Below the pieces are notes generated by a model. It had not been told where the DNA came from, did no database searches, and was given only the letters and a program-made list of their open reading frames with translations. The translations under genes were made by a program, and so were the position numbers. Shown piece by piece: positions 10,926 through 21,719 of a stretch of DNA of 42,240 nucleotides. The stretch's first letter is position 1. Each line of letters opens with the position of its first letter. This stretch comes from Phoronis australis (Eukaryota > Phoronida > Phoronidae): assembly GCA_002633005.1 (NCBI GenBank), contig NMRA01000227.1:179863-222102 (forward strand), written 5' to 3'.

Positions 10926-11785
10926 CGCCATTAATTTGTCAGATATATGTTCCGGCTGACCAGTTTCGTCCATTGAATAAGCCAATAAGGGCCTGGTTCT
11001 CAAAATCGGGGACTGCTATATCCGACCAGTGCTCTAAAAACTAATTGAGTAATGAAGATATTTTCGGTGACACCGAGTTCTTGAACCCGGGTTGCATGTG
11101 TCTGAACCTAGTGTCTGTCGTGAACACCGAAACTGACCTCTGATCTTTCAGGTCAGCTTTGTTAGGTTTGCCTAATTAGTTGTTACGTGAACCTCTCTTA
11201 TGGCTCATTGGTCAATTTTTTTGGCCAATCAGGGCCTGGTGGTGATATTCGGGTTCTCCGCTGAGCCTACATGCTCAATTTTTTTCGTTCTTGTTGCGTT
11301 GAAATAAGGATGTGCTTTTTGAGTGAGGAGAGAACTAACGATTATCGAGAAAGTTTTGTACGGAATATTGCACCTAGTTGTTAAGTGACAACCATTGTGT
11401 GCTTTGTGACCTTTTGGCTTAGGGTACAGTTAGTGTAAACTGTTAATGAGAATTGTTGGTCCAGCAGAGTTCCTGTGCCAACGGAATGGGTCATCATTAG
11501 GAATGACATTTGTAACGTTGGAAGGTCTTTGATTTGATTTGGTCGCGTTGTTTTTTTTTTCTGTTTTAGGCTTTCAAACTTGCTGAATTGACTCTTAATT
11601 GCAAAAAAACAGAAGGTCAACTGAGCTCACGGCCTAACTCGTTGATCCTGGAAGTCTGTGCTTGTTGTATGTGCAGATCGAGTCGAGTTTGTGTAGACTG
11701 GTGGAGGGGTTTTTTGATCATTGGTCAAGAGGGTTGTGGGTCATGAGTCGAGGAGGTCGGGGTCGTGAGGTGAGGGGGTCGAGGG
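10926..11785. other. Intergenic, no gene recognised
   Basis: Two short segments at about 10970-11020 and 11205-11255 share AGGGCCTGGT and nearby CCAATMAGGG text, so a weak duplication may be present. No coding exon is supported. Confidence 0.35.
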
Positions 11786-11789
11786 AGTT

Positions 11790-11940
11790 TAAGAACAATC
11801 CCATCGGGCATCCGCTGCTTCAAATCTTTTGCAAGATCTTGATGAAAATTTTCAGATGTGTTCCTGTAAAGCTAACAACGGATAACAAGCTTTGGAGGGA
11901 TCCACCTACAGCTGTGCTTCCTATTGGCTATTGATGGCAA
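11790..11940 (+). repeat. Single module of the ~200-bp repeat family
   Basis: CTTTTGCAAGATCTTGATGAAAATTTTCAGATGTGTTCCTG and the later ACAGCTGTGCTTCCTATTGGC are diverged versions of the module found at 17510-17960 and 21720-22970. Confidence 0.5.
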
Positions 11941-12484
11941 CAAGTAAGGCTGAATGTGGAATTTGTAATGCTTCCAATCATTGCGTCAGATCCAATTTCC
12001 TAGAAAAAAGTATTATCTTTATGCGAGTAAAACCTATTCAGATTTTTCTCGGAAACTTTGCACTACATTGTGGTATAGAGACTTACCCTCTCTAAAGTGG
12101 AAGTCAATTGGTTTTAGTGATATTTTTGATTAATGTTTAATTTTCTGGGTTCTAATTAGTTATGCCATGCATCACTTCGGAATTGACATTTGCTTCCAGA
12201 ATCATTCCTCCCCTGTTTTGTGCAACAATTCACTGGACATCTGTTGATTATATACTACCATAACTGTTTGCTTTTGAAGATTATTCTTGGACAATCTTAG
12301 ATTGAACTAGAACTCTCTTAAGAGTGGGATTTAACAATTATTTGATCTGCAATGGATGGGAAATGGCTGAAGTCAGTGTTGGTTGCTGGCCTTGGACACT
12401 GCAGCAAGTCACTACAGTAGTTGCAACCCGGGATGCTTTGCATTTCAAAAAAGCACTCCTATCAGGTGGTGATGGAGCAGAGAA

Positions 12485-12645
12485 GGGAAATACTTACAGT
12501 AAAGCATCCTTTTTCAGAACATGATTATTGGGTACCTTCATGACCTTTGCGTTCATATGTCCCTTTTGTAATCTGACAGTAAGAAATGTTTGCCACTTAT
12601 AGTTTTGGACAACTTTGGACATGGCATGAACAGGTAGCGCTGCAC
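12485..12645 (-). pseudogene. Relic exon related to the THAP element interior
   Basis: Translated on the minus strand, one frame gives AALPVHAMSKVVQNYK, then FLTVRL, then AKVMKVP, closely parallel to AALPVHATYKAVEGYR, FPAVRL and ELIKVP in the element at 34279-34605. It ends at a good donor, T|GTAAGT, near 12493. An acceptor-like AG lies just before the similarity starts, and a stop codon blocks the frame upstream. Neighbouring nucleotides on both sides (about 12420-12485) also align. The function of this protein is unknown. It could be a decayed transposon copy or an exon of a host gene on the minus strand. Confidence 0.5.
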
Positions 12646-13194
12646 CTTTGAAATGGATGAGTCAACACCTGCAAATCTTACCATCCACGAAAAATTGGTG
12701 AAACGGATGTCATATACTCTTCTGGAATTCATGATGCTTTCATTCCAGTATACCCCATTCAAAAAGGAAAAGTTGAGTTTCAATTGAGATTCAAAACTTT
12801 CAGCCATGAACTTGAAAATAGGTATATAAAGATCTAACTTGTTACAATCTGTCATACACAATGAGGCATCTGATCACAGTCCGAGCTGCCTGCAAACAAT
12901 CATTTGGTGCATGCATAATTAATTAGGAGTGCAGGGAATCAATTATTTTAAACAATTGTCCAAGATATCTAGAAAAATGTAATTTAACCTAAAATGACAC
13001 TAAACCAGTTGTCTTCCTCATGGTAACATTCACTAACAATCTGTTCAGCAGTAAATTGTTACAATTTGATTATTAAATTTCCAACAGTGAGTAGAAAGCC
13101 TATGCAAGACACTGCTAAATTGGTATTATTTCTTAGAAGTTCTTCCGTACAGGATACCTACTCGCAAGTTAGGATCGGAAACGTATTACTTGCA

Positions 13195-13323
13195 ATGGCT
13201 TCAAGTACTGGAAAAAGTTCCGAAAATGACATTTGGATGAGCAGACGAACAGAGAGCTTGTGGCAGCAGAGTGTAGACTGTTCAGAGCTTTGTGATGTAG
13301 TCATTACTCTCGAGGATGGCAAG
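13195..13323 (+). CDS. Kelch gene exon 1: BTB N-terminal part
   Basis: This exon codes for 43 residues with the BTB opening motif LWQQSVDCSELCDVVITLEDGK. The donor is AAG|GTATGT (GT at 13324), a strong match, and the exon ends in phase 0. An in-frame ORF extends upstream to 13066, but the first well-placed ATG is at 13195 and an acceptor-like CAG lies at about 13085, so an upstream untranslated exon is possible. Confidence 0.8.
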
Positions 13324-16300
13324 GTATGTATGTGTGATATGTGATGGACTTTGTGGAATACTTTTGAGAACATCGCCATAATCAGGACTGGTGTAAACTC
13401 CAGACATTTTTGTGGTTTTATAATACGTTTAATGAATGTGAAGCGTTTTTTTTCTGTTGTCTATGAGACATTGGCTGAAATCAGGGCTGGTGCCTTAACA
13501 TTTGATTACACTTAAGATATTCCTACAGTTAACAAATAGGGTTTACATGAGAGTCAGAGTTTTGGGCTGTGATTAAGAAACAACCGAGTTAGATCCTATG
13601 CTGCACCTTATGTCACAAAAATTACTTTTTAGCCTATAATGTGCCTTTCAAGTATCCATGTGTGCATCATGCCATGAAGCCAAATGCTCAATTGCATGAT
13701 TCAAGCAACCTTGCTTAACTCGTCATCGTATAAATTGTCAGTCTGCATAACTCAACACTTTATCTTGGTCCTGATTGGACGCCCATTCACTTACATTTAA
13801 AAGTTTGTGGTTGGGTTGTCATTTTTTCTTAATTTGTCTCTCAAAAGAAGAATCAGTCATGACATTTACATGCAATTTTTTGCATAATTCCATCATTGGA
13901 CTTAGTGTCCTGTCATTCATATTCGCCACAAGTATGATTGTGATAGCTTAAGCAAAGTAGCGCTCATTGTATCAAGAAATGATGTAAAGAGGTGCCAATC
14001 AGATTCAGACTTCCCTCCTATAGAAAAGTTTCTTCATAACAAAGTCTCCAAAGCATTTTCAGTTGGTAGCAAAGAGACCTGCATGGGCCTGATTGTGGAG
14101 CTTAGATGCACTGCCTATATGCGGAACATTTTCAATAAAAAAATTTTGTGAAAAAGCTTGAAATTTTGCATAGAGGCGTATGTGCTTACTTGGTGTGTTT
14201 TACGGTAGTTGTTTTTATTTAAACTCTACTGATGCAGCAAAACCATTGGTAATCAAATTAGCTTTGAATGATTAATTATGATGAAAACAACCTTTATCTA
14301 ACTTATCAACCAAGTTACAGATTCTTGATATACCTGGTCATCATTGCTGTGTCAGTACAGGTACATATACCCGGTCATCATTGCTTTGTCTGTACATGTA
14401 CATATACCTGGTCATCATTGCTGTGCCAGTACAGATACATATACCCTGTCATCATTGTGTGCCAGTACAGATGCATATACCTGGTCATCATTGCAATGCC
14501 AGTACATGTACATATACCCTGTCATCATTGTGTGCCAGTACAGATACATATACCAGGTCATCATTGCTGTGCTAGTACAGGTACATATACCCGGTCATCA
14601 TTGCTGTGTCAGTACATGTACATATACCCGGTCATCATTGCTGTGTCAGTACAGGTACATATACCCGGTCATCATTGCTGTGTCAGTACAGGTACATATA
14701 CCCGGTCATCATTGCTGTGTCAGTACATGTACATATACCCGGTCATCATTGCTCTGCCAGTACATGTACATTATACAATATAGAAATCATCAAAATGGCA
14801 ATTTGTGTGTAAGTCCTTGTTGGCATGAGTCATCGCTTTTTTCACAGTCCCATCAGTTAACAAGGTCACTTGTATGACTTTGTGTTTTCCCTTAAAAGCG
14901 TACTGTTTCACAGTGACAGTTTGATTGTAGGAACTCAAGGCTCATTGGTGCATTTTGGTCTTGTGTCCATTTTTTGAAGCTTTGAATCGAAGTGAAATGT
15001 TGGAGTCAGCATCAGGTGCGTTTAACAGATTTAAATTGTTAGAAGAGTAGTTGAGTTTTTTGGCAACACTTTATGTTGGGTTTACCAAGATACTTGATTC
15101 TGTGTGCCCTGTTTATTTCTGTGTATTTCATTTGTAGATGGATTATTGCTCATTTCTCCATAAAACCATTATTGATATACTTTGAAAAAAACATTTCTCC
15201 TATCTTATAGATTTGGAGGCTATGTTGCTATTGTTTCAGGGGGAAAGGGGACATGTACTCATGAGTTCTACCTTACCCTGGGTTAGGCATATTTTAGTCA
15301 AGTATAATTACTCAATTAAGAGAACAATGCTTTTAGTCACGACTAAATTAAAAGTTGACGATGGATTTCCCATGATACATTCGAATGGAGTTTAGTTCAT
15401 ATCGTTTAGTCACTGCATTTGCATAATTGAGACACACTATTAGTAAATGCCTAAATGTCCTGCAGCCATGACTAGAGCTTTTTAGTCAGCTTTGGTAAAT
15501 CTCAGTTATGCAAATAGGGTGACGAGAAGGTCATTTGTGGCTGGAGCTGGGGGCAAATTAGTTATTATGGGTTTAGACACAAATAATGGAGATGTAGTGT
15601 GGAGAGAGCTTTGGTCATAAATAATGTTTCCATGTAGTCTACATTATATTGAAGCACAACTGATATGTCTAAAGCTGTTTGTTAAGTAGAAGAAGAATTG
15701 ATAACTAAATGGAAATCAATAAATATAAATCCAAACATATAAAAATGTTTATTGATTAAAACGGTTGTAATTGCTATCAATTTGTACAATATGGTAAATA
15801 CAGAAGGTAAAGAGAAATCAATAACAGTATGATACACAGAAATATAAAAGATCTTCCTAAAATTTCCTTTAATTATAAAATACTATTAACCAAAGCTAGC
15901 TTCAACCAAATGGATTTGAGTTTTCATGCTGCTCCAGGTCGCTGGACGAGACTGTAAGACATGATGCTTTTATTTAATGATTATCTGTAAGTTTTACCGA
16001 CTGATTTAAAGGTATGGACCGTTGTAATTAAGTATTTGATTTAATGTTAAAATTGCAGTGAGTGGAAATTGCAGTAAAATTCATGTTACCACACTAAAGT
16101 TGTGAAAAGTTCACTAGACCCCCCCAAAACCACGGCGGCCATTTTAAGGAAAAAGTTCATTGCACTGCATACAATGATCACATTAAAGCATTTTTATGTC
16201 ATGCCTAATTATTTTGTCAAAGATTACTCAAATTTTAGTCATGACTAATTATTTTGTCAAAGATTACTCAAATTTTAGTCATTACTAATTATTTTGTCAA

Positions 16301-19300
16301 AGATTACTCAAATTTTAGTCATGACTAATTATTTTGTCAAAGATTACTCAAATTTTAGTCATTACTAATTATTTTGTCAAAGATTACTCAAATTTTAGTC
16401 ATTACTAATTATTTTGTCAAAGATTACTCAAATTTTAGTCATGACTAAAGTTTTAACCATGTCTAGTCTGGGATAATATATTTAAACAAAGATAATTTAA
16501 GTTAATTTCTCTTTAAGGTACCATCAACTTGAGTCACTTCGATGTGTCGACTGTGCAATTTATTCTTAAATACATGTACACTGGGCACTGGGATTTAGGC
16601 AATCAGTGTAAGGAGAGTGTGATCGAACTGGCCGACTTTCTGTTGCTTCAAAATCTTAAAGCACACCTAGAGGATGGTGATCTAACACACCCACAGGATG
16701 GTGATTTAACACACCCCGAAGACTGTGATCAGACACACTCAGAAGACAGTGATCTGACACACCCAGAAGACCATGATCTGACACACCTAGAGGACAATGA
16801 TCTGTCGTCTTACCATGGCTCCATGTTCCTGAATAAGAGTTCAGTCGACAAACAGTGGCTAGTGAACTGTGCGAGTGCTTTGTGGAAGCAGTGCTTAGAC
16901 AATGCACCATACTGTGATGTCATCATTAAGGCCAAAGAGTGGGTAAGAGTGAATAGTTGATAACATTTACAATATTTACACGGACGAAAGCATGACTAAC
17001 GTGCCCAAGCAGACGTTCTTGCATCACCAGAAACTTCTGCTTCATCGTGCTTAGCAATGATGGTTAACTTGATAACCAACAACTTTGCCAGATGTTGTTA
17101 CAAATGGCACAATTTAAATGATTACTCATTTGTTCCTCTCACAGCAATTTTCGGCTCATCGGTGTGTCCTCTCTGTCTGTCCGTATTTTGAGACCATGTT
17201 CACCAATGGTAACAAAGGTCCGGATTCAGGTAGGAGAATGTTCCTAATATTTTTCATAAATGTTTATTAATGGCCAATTTCTTCCCTGATCAAATTCAAA
17301 CCTTTTTGATTTAGCCTGCTAATTTCTCACCGCAATAATAAATAACCACTTTTTTATTGCCCAAATTGTGTGTCAGTCTTTAAGCACGTTGCAATTCGAG
17401 GGATTTCGTCTAAAAGGCAAAACTTTACTTATTAGCAGTGCTAATTAGATGACCGTTTTTCAAATGCTGCGTGGGTTGGTTGTGGGCTTGTAAACCTCCG
17501 CTGACATCACTGAAAACGACTTTTGGACAGATCAGACTACTGCTGTGCCCTTTAGTTGCAAATTTAATGTAACAGTTGTACGTTTGCCTCAGTCTGTATC
17601 TTCAAAGTTCCTTGACCTCAGTTGACGTTCATTTTTGGACGGTCTGATTGCAGTGGCATTCCCTAATGGCAATTTTGTTTTTGTGCACCTGTGATTGTAT
17701 CTCTTTAACCCCTTGCTTAATCTTTGTGAAATGTGAGTACCAATAAAGGAAGACGACAACTTTTGGATGGCTATGACTACTGCTGTGCCTCCTTGTGACA
17801 ATTGGATTTTAACTCAGTCTGTATCTTCTGATCTGCCAGACAAATTATCCTCATTGGGTGAATAGGTTTCTATTAGGGAGATAACAATGCCTTTCCATTT
17901 TCAGATGGGTTTGACGTATTCTACACTACCGAGTGGCCATTTTTATGGTACTAATAATTGCCCCTAGAAACATACCATTTGCGATGCAGTCATGGGTGAA
18001 TTTTATTACTTTGCTAACTCTTGTTTATTTTTCTATTATTGTTGTTTAATCATACCCACAAAATTATAAAATGATGTTTTAGTGGACCCATGCTTAAAGT
18101 TATGGTGAGCTCATACTGTTTACAAGTCACCAAGTTTTCTGTGATATGACCGGATGTGTACAAGCCAGCAAACATCACATTTCCCTTGAACTGATCTTAG
18201 CTGGGCATTATTTGTGTACTGGTATTTTTCTGAGATTGCTGTCTGTCTTGCTCATGAAAAGAAATTTTATTTTCTACTTTATTCATAAACAATGAGTAGC
18301 ACAAACTAAAGGTAGCCTAATTGTCAGTCTCATCTTGTTACCATGGCAACCGCCTGACAATGTTTTCAGTTTCAACTTGCATGCCATTCCTATCATAAGA
18401 CAATTTCTTTTGAGAAACTGGACATTCACAACAATGTCAGGAGCCTTAAAAAATGAGAGAAGGTCAAATTCAGTAATTATTATTTTTGTCCAAAATTTGT
18501 GAGAGTTTTTAGTGCTCTCTTTGTATTACTTTCTCATGAGCTAATAGCCATGGGCAGTATGAATATAGTTTACTGGAAGTCCAACATACCAGAACAGTTT
18601 AATTCAGATGTTGGCAATTAGTCTCCATCATAGTTCAACACCATGTTAGATAATTTCTGCAAGTGGTTAAAGATGTGCATAAACAGTAAATTGTATTGAT
18701 ACAATGCCTTAATACATTTCCACTCAGGTGTGGTGGACTTGTCTGAAGTTGGACAGGAATTGGTGAAGTTTACCTTGGAATATATCTACTCCGGGATACT
18801 TGAACTAACGTTGTCCAACATAGAGTCAATTTTGAAGCTAGCTAGTGTTTTGGATATAGAGACCCTATTGACACAGGCCAGGCAATATTGCATGGAATCC
18901 ATTGATGAAGACCATTGTCTTCAAATTCGTTCATTGGCAAAAAGGTTGAATTTGGACGAGGTGTGCGAGATAGCAGAGACATATTTGTATGAGCAGTTTT
19001 CACGGATTTCAAAGACCAGTGCTATTCTTGACGTGTCGTATGATGATTTAATGGGATTTGTTACTGATTTGAAATTGAGTTATTTCACCCCAGCTGAATT
19101 TTTTGAGTTAATTGTAAGTTGGGTGAAGCACGCCATGAATGAAAGACTGGGATATTTTGATGAATTGTTCTCTGCAATTAAACTAGAATTGATCGCGCTA
19201 GATGACATGGCAAAAGTGAAAGAGAATGAATACGTTAAAAACAGCGCTGTGTGTATAGCCGCCGTCAACAAGTACGAATCTGATTCAAAAGAAGGTCGCA

Positions 19301-20163
19301 TTAACCCGGGTTTGAAAGATGTTGTCGTTGTGTGTGGTAGTTACTATGGAAACAAACACTTTGTGTATTCTATAGGCGAAGAACGTTGGGTGAGACTCCC
19401 AATACCATCGTTATATTTTCCAAAAAACTACATGACGGTCGTAGACGAACAAATATATTTATTTGATCGGCATGTGCGTGGTGATTTGGTACTCCAACTT
19501 CATGCCTACTCAGAAAGTTGGCGACATCATCAGTTGATGGAGTTTAACTGTTATGGTTTGGAGAACATGGCAGTTGTGTCATGTGCTGGTTACATATGTT
19601 GTGTCTCCGGAAACAAGCGTTATATCAAGCTTTATCCCACAAGACCAAGTCTTAGATACCGTTATGTAGAGATGGCTGTCTTGAAGGACCCATGTATTGT
19701 TTCCGCTTTCGCAATGAAAGACGAAGCCATTTTGATTGTTGGCAAGGGGAAGGGACGTAGACGAAATCGAGTTGACCTATGCTTGCTGTACAACATTCGA
19801 GCTAGCGAATTCTCACAATATCCGTTAGGGGCAAGGTATGGAGAATTTATGTGCTGTGACGAAAGTGGTGGAAAAGTGTTTGTATTTCAAAGTGGTTGCA
19901 GCTGTATGTTTGATTACACTGACCGACAGTGGAAGAAAACCAACTGTTATATACCACCACCGGAAGGTCTCAAACATAAAGGTGCACTGATTGGCACATA
20001 TTACAAAGATCAAGTATATGTTGCTGTTGGTGGACAAAGCAATGGTTCTTTGGTCAAGGGTCAACTTTATAGGTACAAGAATGGTTGGGAAAAACTTACA
20101 CAGGTACTTTACCCTTTCTTACTTGGCGAAACAAATTTTTCCAAATCTGCTGCACTGTCATGA
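13195..20163 (+). CDS. BTB-BACK-Kelch protein gene (KLHL-like)
   Basis: Joining 13195-13323, 17145-17229 and 18728-20163 gives exactly 1650 bp, or 549 residues plus stop, the usual size for a Kelch-like protein. Order: BTB about residues 22-125, BACK about 130-230, then a divergent Kelch region to the end. Known members bind Cullin-3 through BTB/BACK and recruit substrates through Kelch; this role is inferred. The start at 13195 (GCAATGG) opens a run ending CDVVITLEDGK, a classic BTB first strand. A further exon, 16518-16942, holds the C-terminal half of one BTB and the N-terminal part of another. Its phase does not fit exon 1, so it is either part of a double-BTB isoform with an unseen exon or the site of an alternative start at 16823 (546 residues). 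The paralogue cannot be named. The promoter and polyadenylation site are not located. Confidence 0.85.
14333..14776. repeat. 37-bp minisatellite, 12 copies
   Basis: The core GGTCATCATTGCTGTGTCAG followed by TACAGGTACATATACCC repeats 12 times; some units are 35-36 bp. Since 37 is not a multiple of three, the long open frames across it in all three frames are by-products of the repeat and not genes. Confidence 0.97.
16201..16450. repeat. 40-bp tandem repeat, 6.2 copies
   Basis: The unit ATGACTAATTATTTTGTCAA followed by AGATTACTCAAATTTTAGTC repeats exactly every 40 bp. Units alternate ATGACT and ATTACT at the start, and unit junctions form TTAGTCATGACTAA palindromes. It ends only about 70 bp before a splice acceptor. 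Confidence 0.97.
16518..16942 (+). CDS. Kelch gene bridging exon: end of BTB-1, linker, start of BTB-2
   Basis: The acceptor TTCTCTTTAAG| precedes 16518 and the donor TGG|GTAAGA follows 16942. The first third encodes a BTB C-terminal half (VQFILKYMYTG, then ELADFLLLQNLKAHL). Next comes a D/E/H-rich linker of six 8-residue repeats, then a fresh BTB beginning (ALWKQCLDNAPYCDVIIKAKEW). The entry phase is 1 and the exit phase 0. Splicing straight from exon 1 would reach a stop within a few codons, so it needs a missing phase 0-to-1 exon, an alternative 5' exon, or initiation at its internal ATG (16823). That no stop occurs across 425 bp supports a real exon. Confidence 0.75.
16667..16810 (+). repeat. 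In-frame 24-bp coding repeat, 6 units
   Basis: Six units of 8 codons follow the pattern (L/P/S)(E/Q)D-x-D-L-T-H, with the x position varying (G, G, C, S, H, N). Period 24 keeps the frame, so copy number can change without breaking the protein. It lies between the two BTB parts. Its role is unknown; it is probably a flexible acidic linker. Confidence 0.92.
17145..17229 (+). CDS. Kelch gene exon: BTB middle part
   Basis: The acceptor TTCCTCTCACAG| and donor CAG|GTAGGA bound 85 bp in phase 0-to-1. The product starts QFSAHRCVLSVCPYFETMF, the BTB hallmark F-x-A-H-R-x-V-L ... YF-x-x-MF. The exon accepts either the exon ending at 13323 or the one ending at 16942, since both finish in phase 0. Confidence 0.93.
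17230..18727 (+). other. Intron before the last Kelch exon
   Basis: It is about 1.5 kb with donor GTAGGA and acceptor TTTCCACTCAG. It contains a block of the ~200-bp module repeat. No other gene is seen. Confidence 0.8.
17510..17960 (+). repeat. Modules of the ~200-bp repeat family in an intron
   Basis: Two or more diverged modules are seen: GACTACTGCTGTGCC occurs at about 17535 and 17775, CAGTCTGTATCTTC at about 17590 and 17815, and GAAGACGACAACTTTTGGA at about 17747. The same strings recur at 21720-22970. Confidence 0.75.
18728..20163 (+). CDS. Kelch gene last exon: BTB end, BACK and Kelch
   Basis: A single long exon of 1436 bp begins in phase 1 after CAG at 18727 and ends in TGA at 20161-20163. 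It encodes the BTB end (VVDLSEVGQELVKFTLEYIYSG), then a BACK domain (EDHCLQIRSLAKRLNLDEVCEIAE and the FFELIVSWVKH helix), then a region from about 19315 that resembles Kelch blades. The Kelch part is poor in the usual GG pairs; VAVGGQSNGSLVKGQLYRY near the end is the clearest blade and CGSYYGN with ERWVRLP the first. The exon continues on a clean frame with no break. One long final exon is common in this family and can reflect intron loss. Confidence 0.93.
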
Positions 20164-21715
20164 AGTTTTTTTGCTTGTTTTTTCTTTGTATGTGTACAAC
20201 AGATCGCCTTTTTGTCCATCGGCATCGTGAAAGTCTCAGACTTTGGGGGTGATTGGATGCAAGATGGCACGTTTTTCATATTTTTTCCCTTTGAAGGATT
20301 CTTCTGAAATCTGTTTCATCGAGAGCTAGCTGAAACGTGTCATCTATTTCCCACTACGAATTACCGTTCTCGAGTTATTTGGGATTTTTGTTGACTGCTC
20401 TTTATTGATTGACTTCTCATACCTGCAGGTTTTTCATTCTTCGATTGAATTTTCTGAAACTTGGTATGTGAATAGATCTTGCTAAGAGCTACCAAATGTG
20501 TTGCATTCGTTTCATGTTACAAGCTAAGAGTTCTTGGTATATTCGAGATTTGTTGATAACTAAAGTCTGACATTTGTCTGCAGGCTTGGAGTAGTGGTAT
20601 CAGGGTTCAAGAATGACATGTTCTAGACCTTTCCTATCTTTTTCATGGCACATGTCTTATTTTTGTGTTTTTAAATTTTTTTAACCTATGTACTGAGGCA
20701 TATGTTATGGTTGCGAAACACATTCAATAGGAAATTATTGATTTTTGAACTTGCACCAGTGTGTGGGCACTTTCTGAAGTCCGATTGCAACTCATTCATA
20801 CATTATCTGTCTCCTCATCCCTAGTCTGATGTAACATAAGATGCTCTTTAACAAAAGGTGCTGTTTGGTGTAAAGAGGCCATTATCGTGCATGCACAGTG
20901 GTGTCCTCATCGGAAGTACCTGGTGTCAGGGTGTTGCATTTCTTGATTTTTTTGAGATTTGCTAATGAGTAAGGCACGTCATACGCTGGTACATTTTCTC
21001 AGCTAGGCTTGCAGTAGTTGTCTCAGCTAGCTTACAGTAGTTATTTCAGCTATTCTTCCAAAGTAATATGATGTACCGTTTTTCATTTGATCAAATTTGC
21101 AATATGTGTCTTCTGGTTAACTCTTGGTTATTGTGTTGTTTACCGGTAATGTTCAGGAGACAGTCTTGATCTTATCAATATTGTGGTTTGCAGCCCATCT
21201 GGTCCTGCTAAATAAGCTGGAATGTCCCATCTCTCGGGCAATATGTGCATGACTTTTGTGGTAATTTTAGTGTTTGTCAACCCCCATAACTTGGAAGCAT
21301 TTTCTTGGAGCGTGGATGGCTTTGTTGTTCAGGTTGGTAGGAGAAGTCAAATCCTATCATGGTAAGGAATAGTATGAGACCATTTGATGAGCTTAAATGC
21401 CTTTTTTCATTTCTCATTTTTGGCAGTTTGTTTGAGAAGGAATAAATTTTTTTTTCTCAAGTGTTATTTGCCCGTTGATTTTTATAGATTTATGTTCACT
21501 AATGCATACATGTTATCACAACTGTTCACTTCAAGGTCATTTTGTGAAACATTAAAAGATCTTCTGAAACATCCCACCATTTCTCCATTTATATTTACAG
21601 ATGCCTGTTGAGCTCTACTTTCGAGCTCGTCCAGTCATGATGAAAATTTCAGCGTCCTCAGCAACATGCCCACCAGACTGTCCCCACTGTGATTTTTTGG
21701 ATTGTTCTGAAAGTC
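20164..21715 (+). other. Downstream of Kelch gene, no gene seen
   Basis: Probably 3' UTR and then intergenic DNA. AATAAA occurs near 21441, but nothing shows it is used. Long T-rich runs and weak similarity between about 20300 and 20640 suggest old tandem duplication. No domain-bearing frame is present. Confidence 0.4.
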
Positions 21716-21719
21716 ATAG

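Larger units (their letters stand above)
13324..16517 (+). other. Intron 1 region with repeats
   Basis: It holds the 37-bp minisatellite, the 40-bp tandem repeat and several TTTAGTCATGACTAA-like palindromic strings between 15290 and 15500. An open frame of about 80 codons near 13911-14150 has no recognisable domain and is taken as chance. The middle exon expected for the first BTB is not seen in intact form; a weak candidate is described at 15138-15200. Confidence 0.6.

Noticed and set aside
13911-14152. Stop-free stretch of about 80 codons in intron 1
   Set aside because: No domain similarity and no clear splice borders.
14333-14776. Possible CRISPR array
   Set aside because: Units are contiguous with no unique spacers, and the sequence is animal nuclear DNA.
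14268-14877. Overlapping plus-strand frames of about 170 residues rich in HIPGHHC and TYTRSSL
   Set aside because: They are frame shadows of the 37-bp minisatellite; the same peptide text cycles through all three frames.
14880-14970. Candidate middle exon of the first BTB (FSLKSVLFHSDS)
   Set aside because: It lacks the A-H-R and YF-x-x-MF marks and has no matching splice phase.
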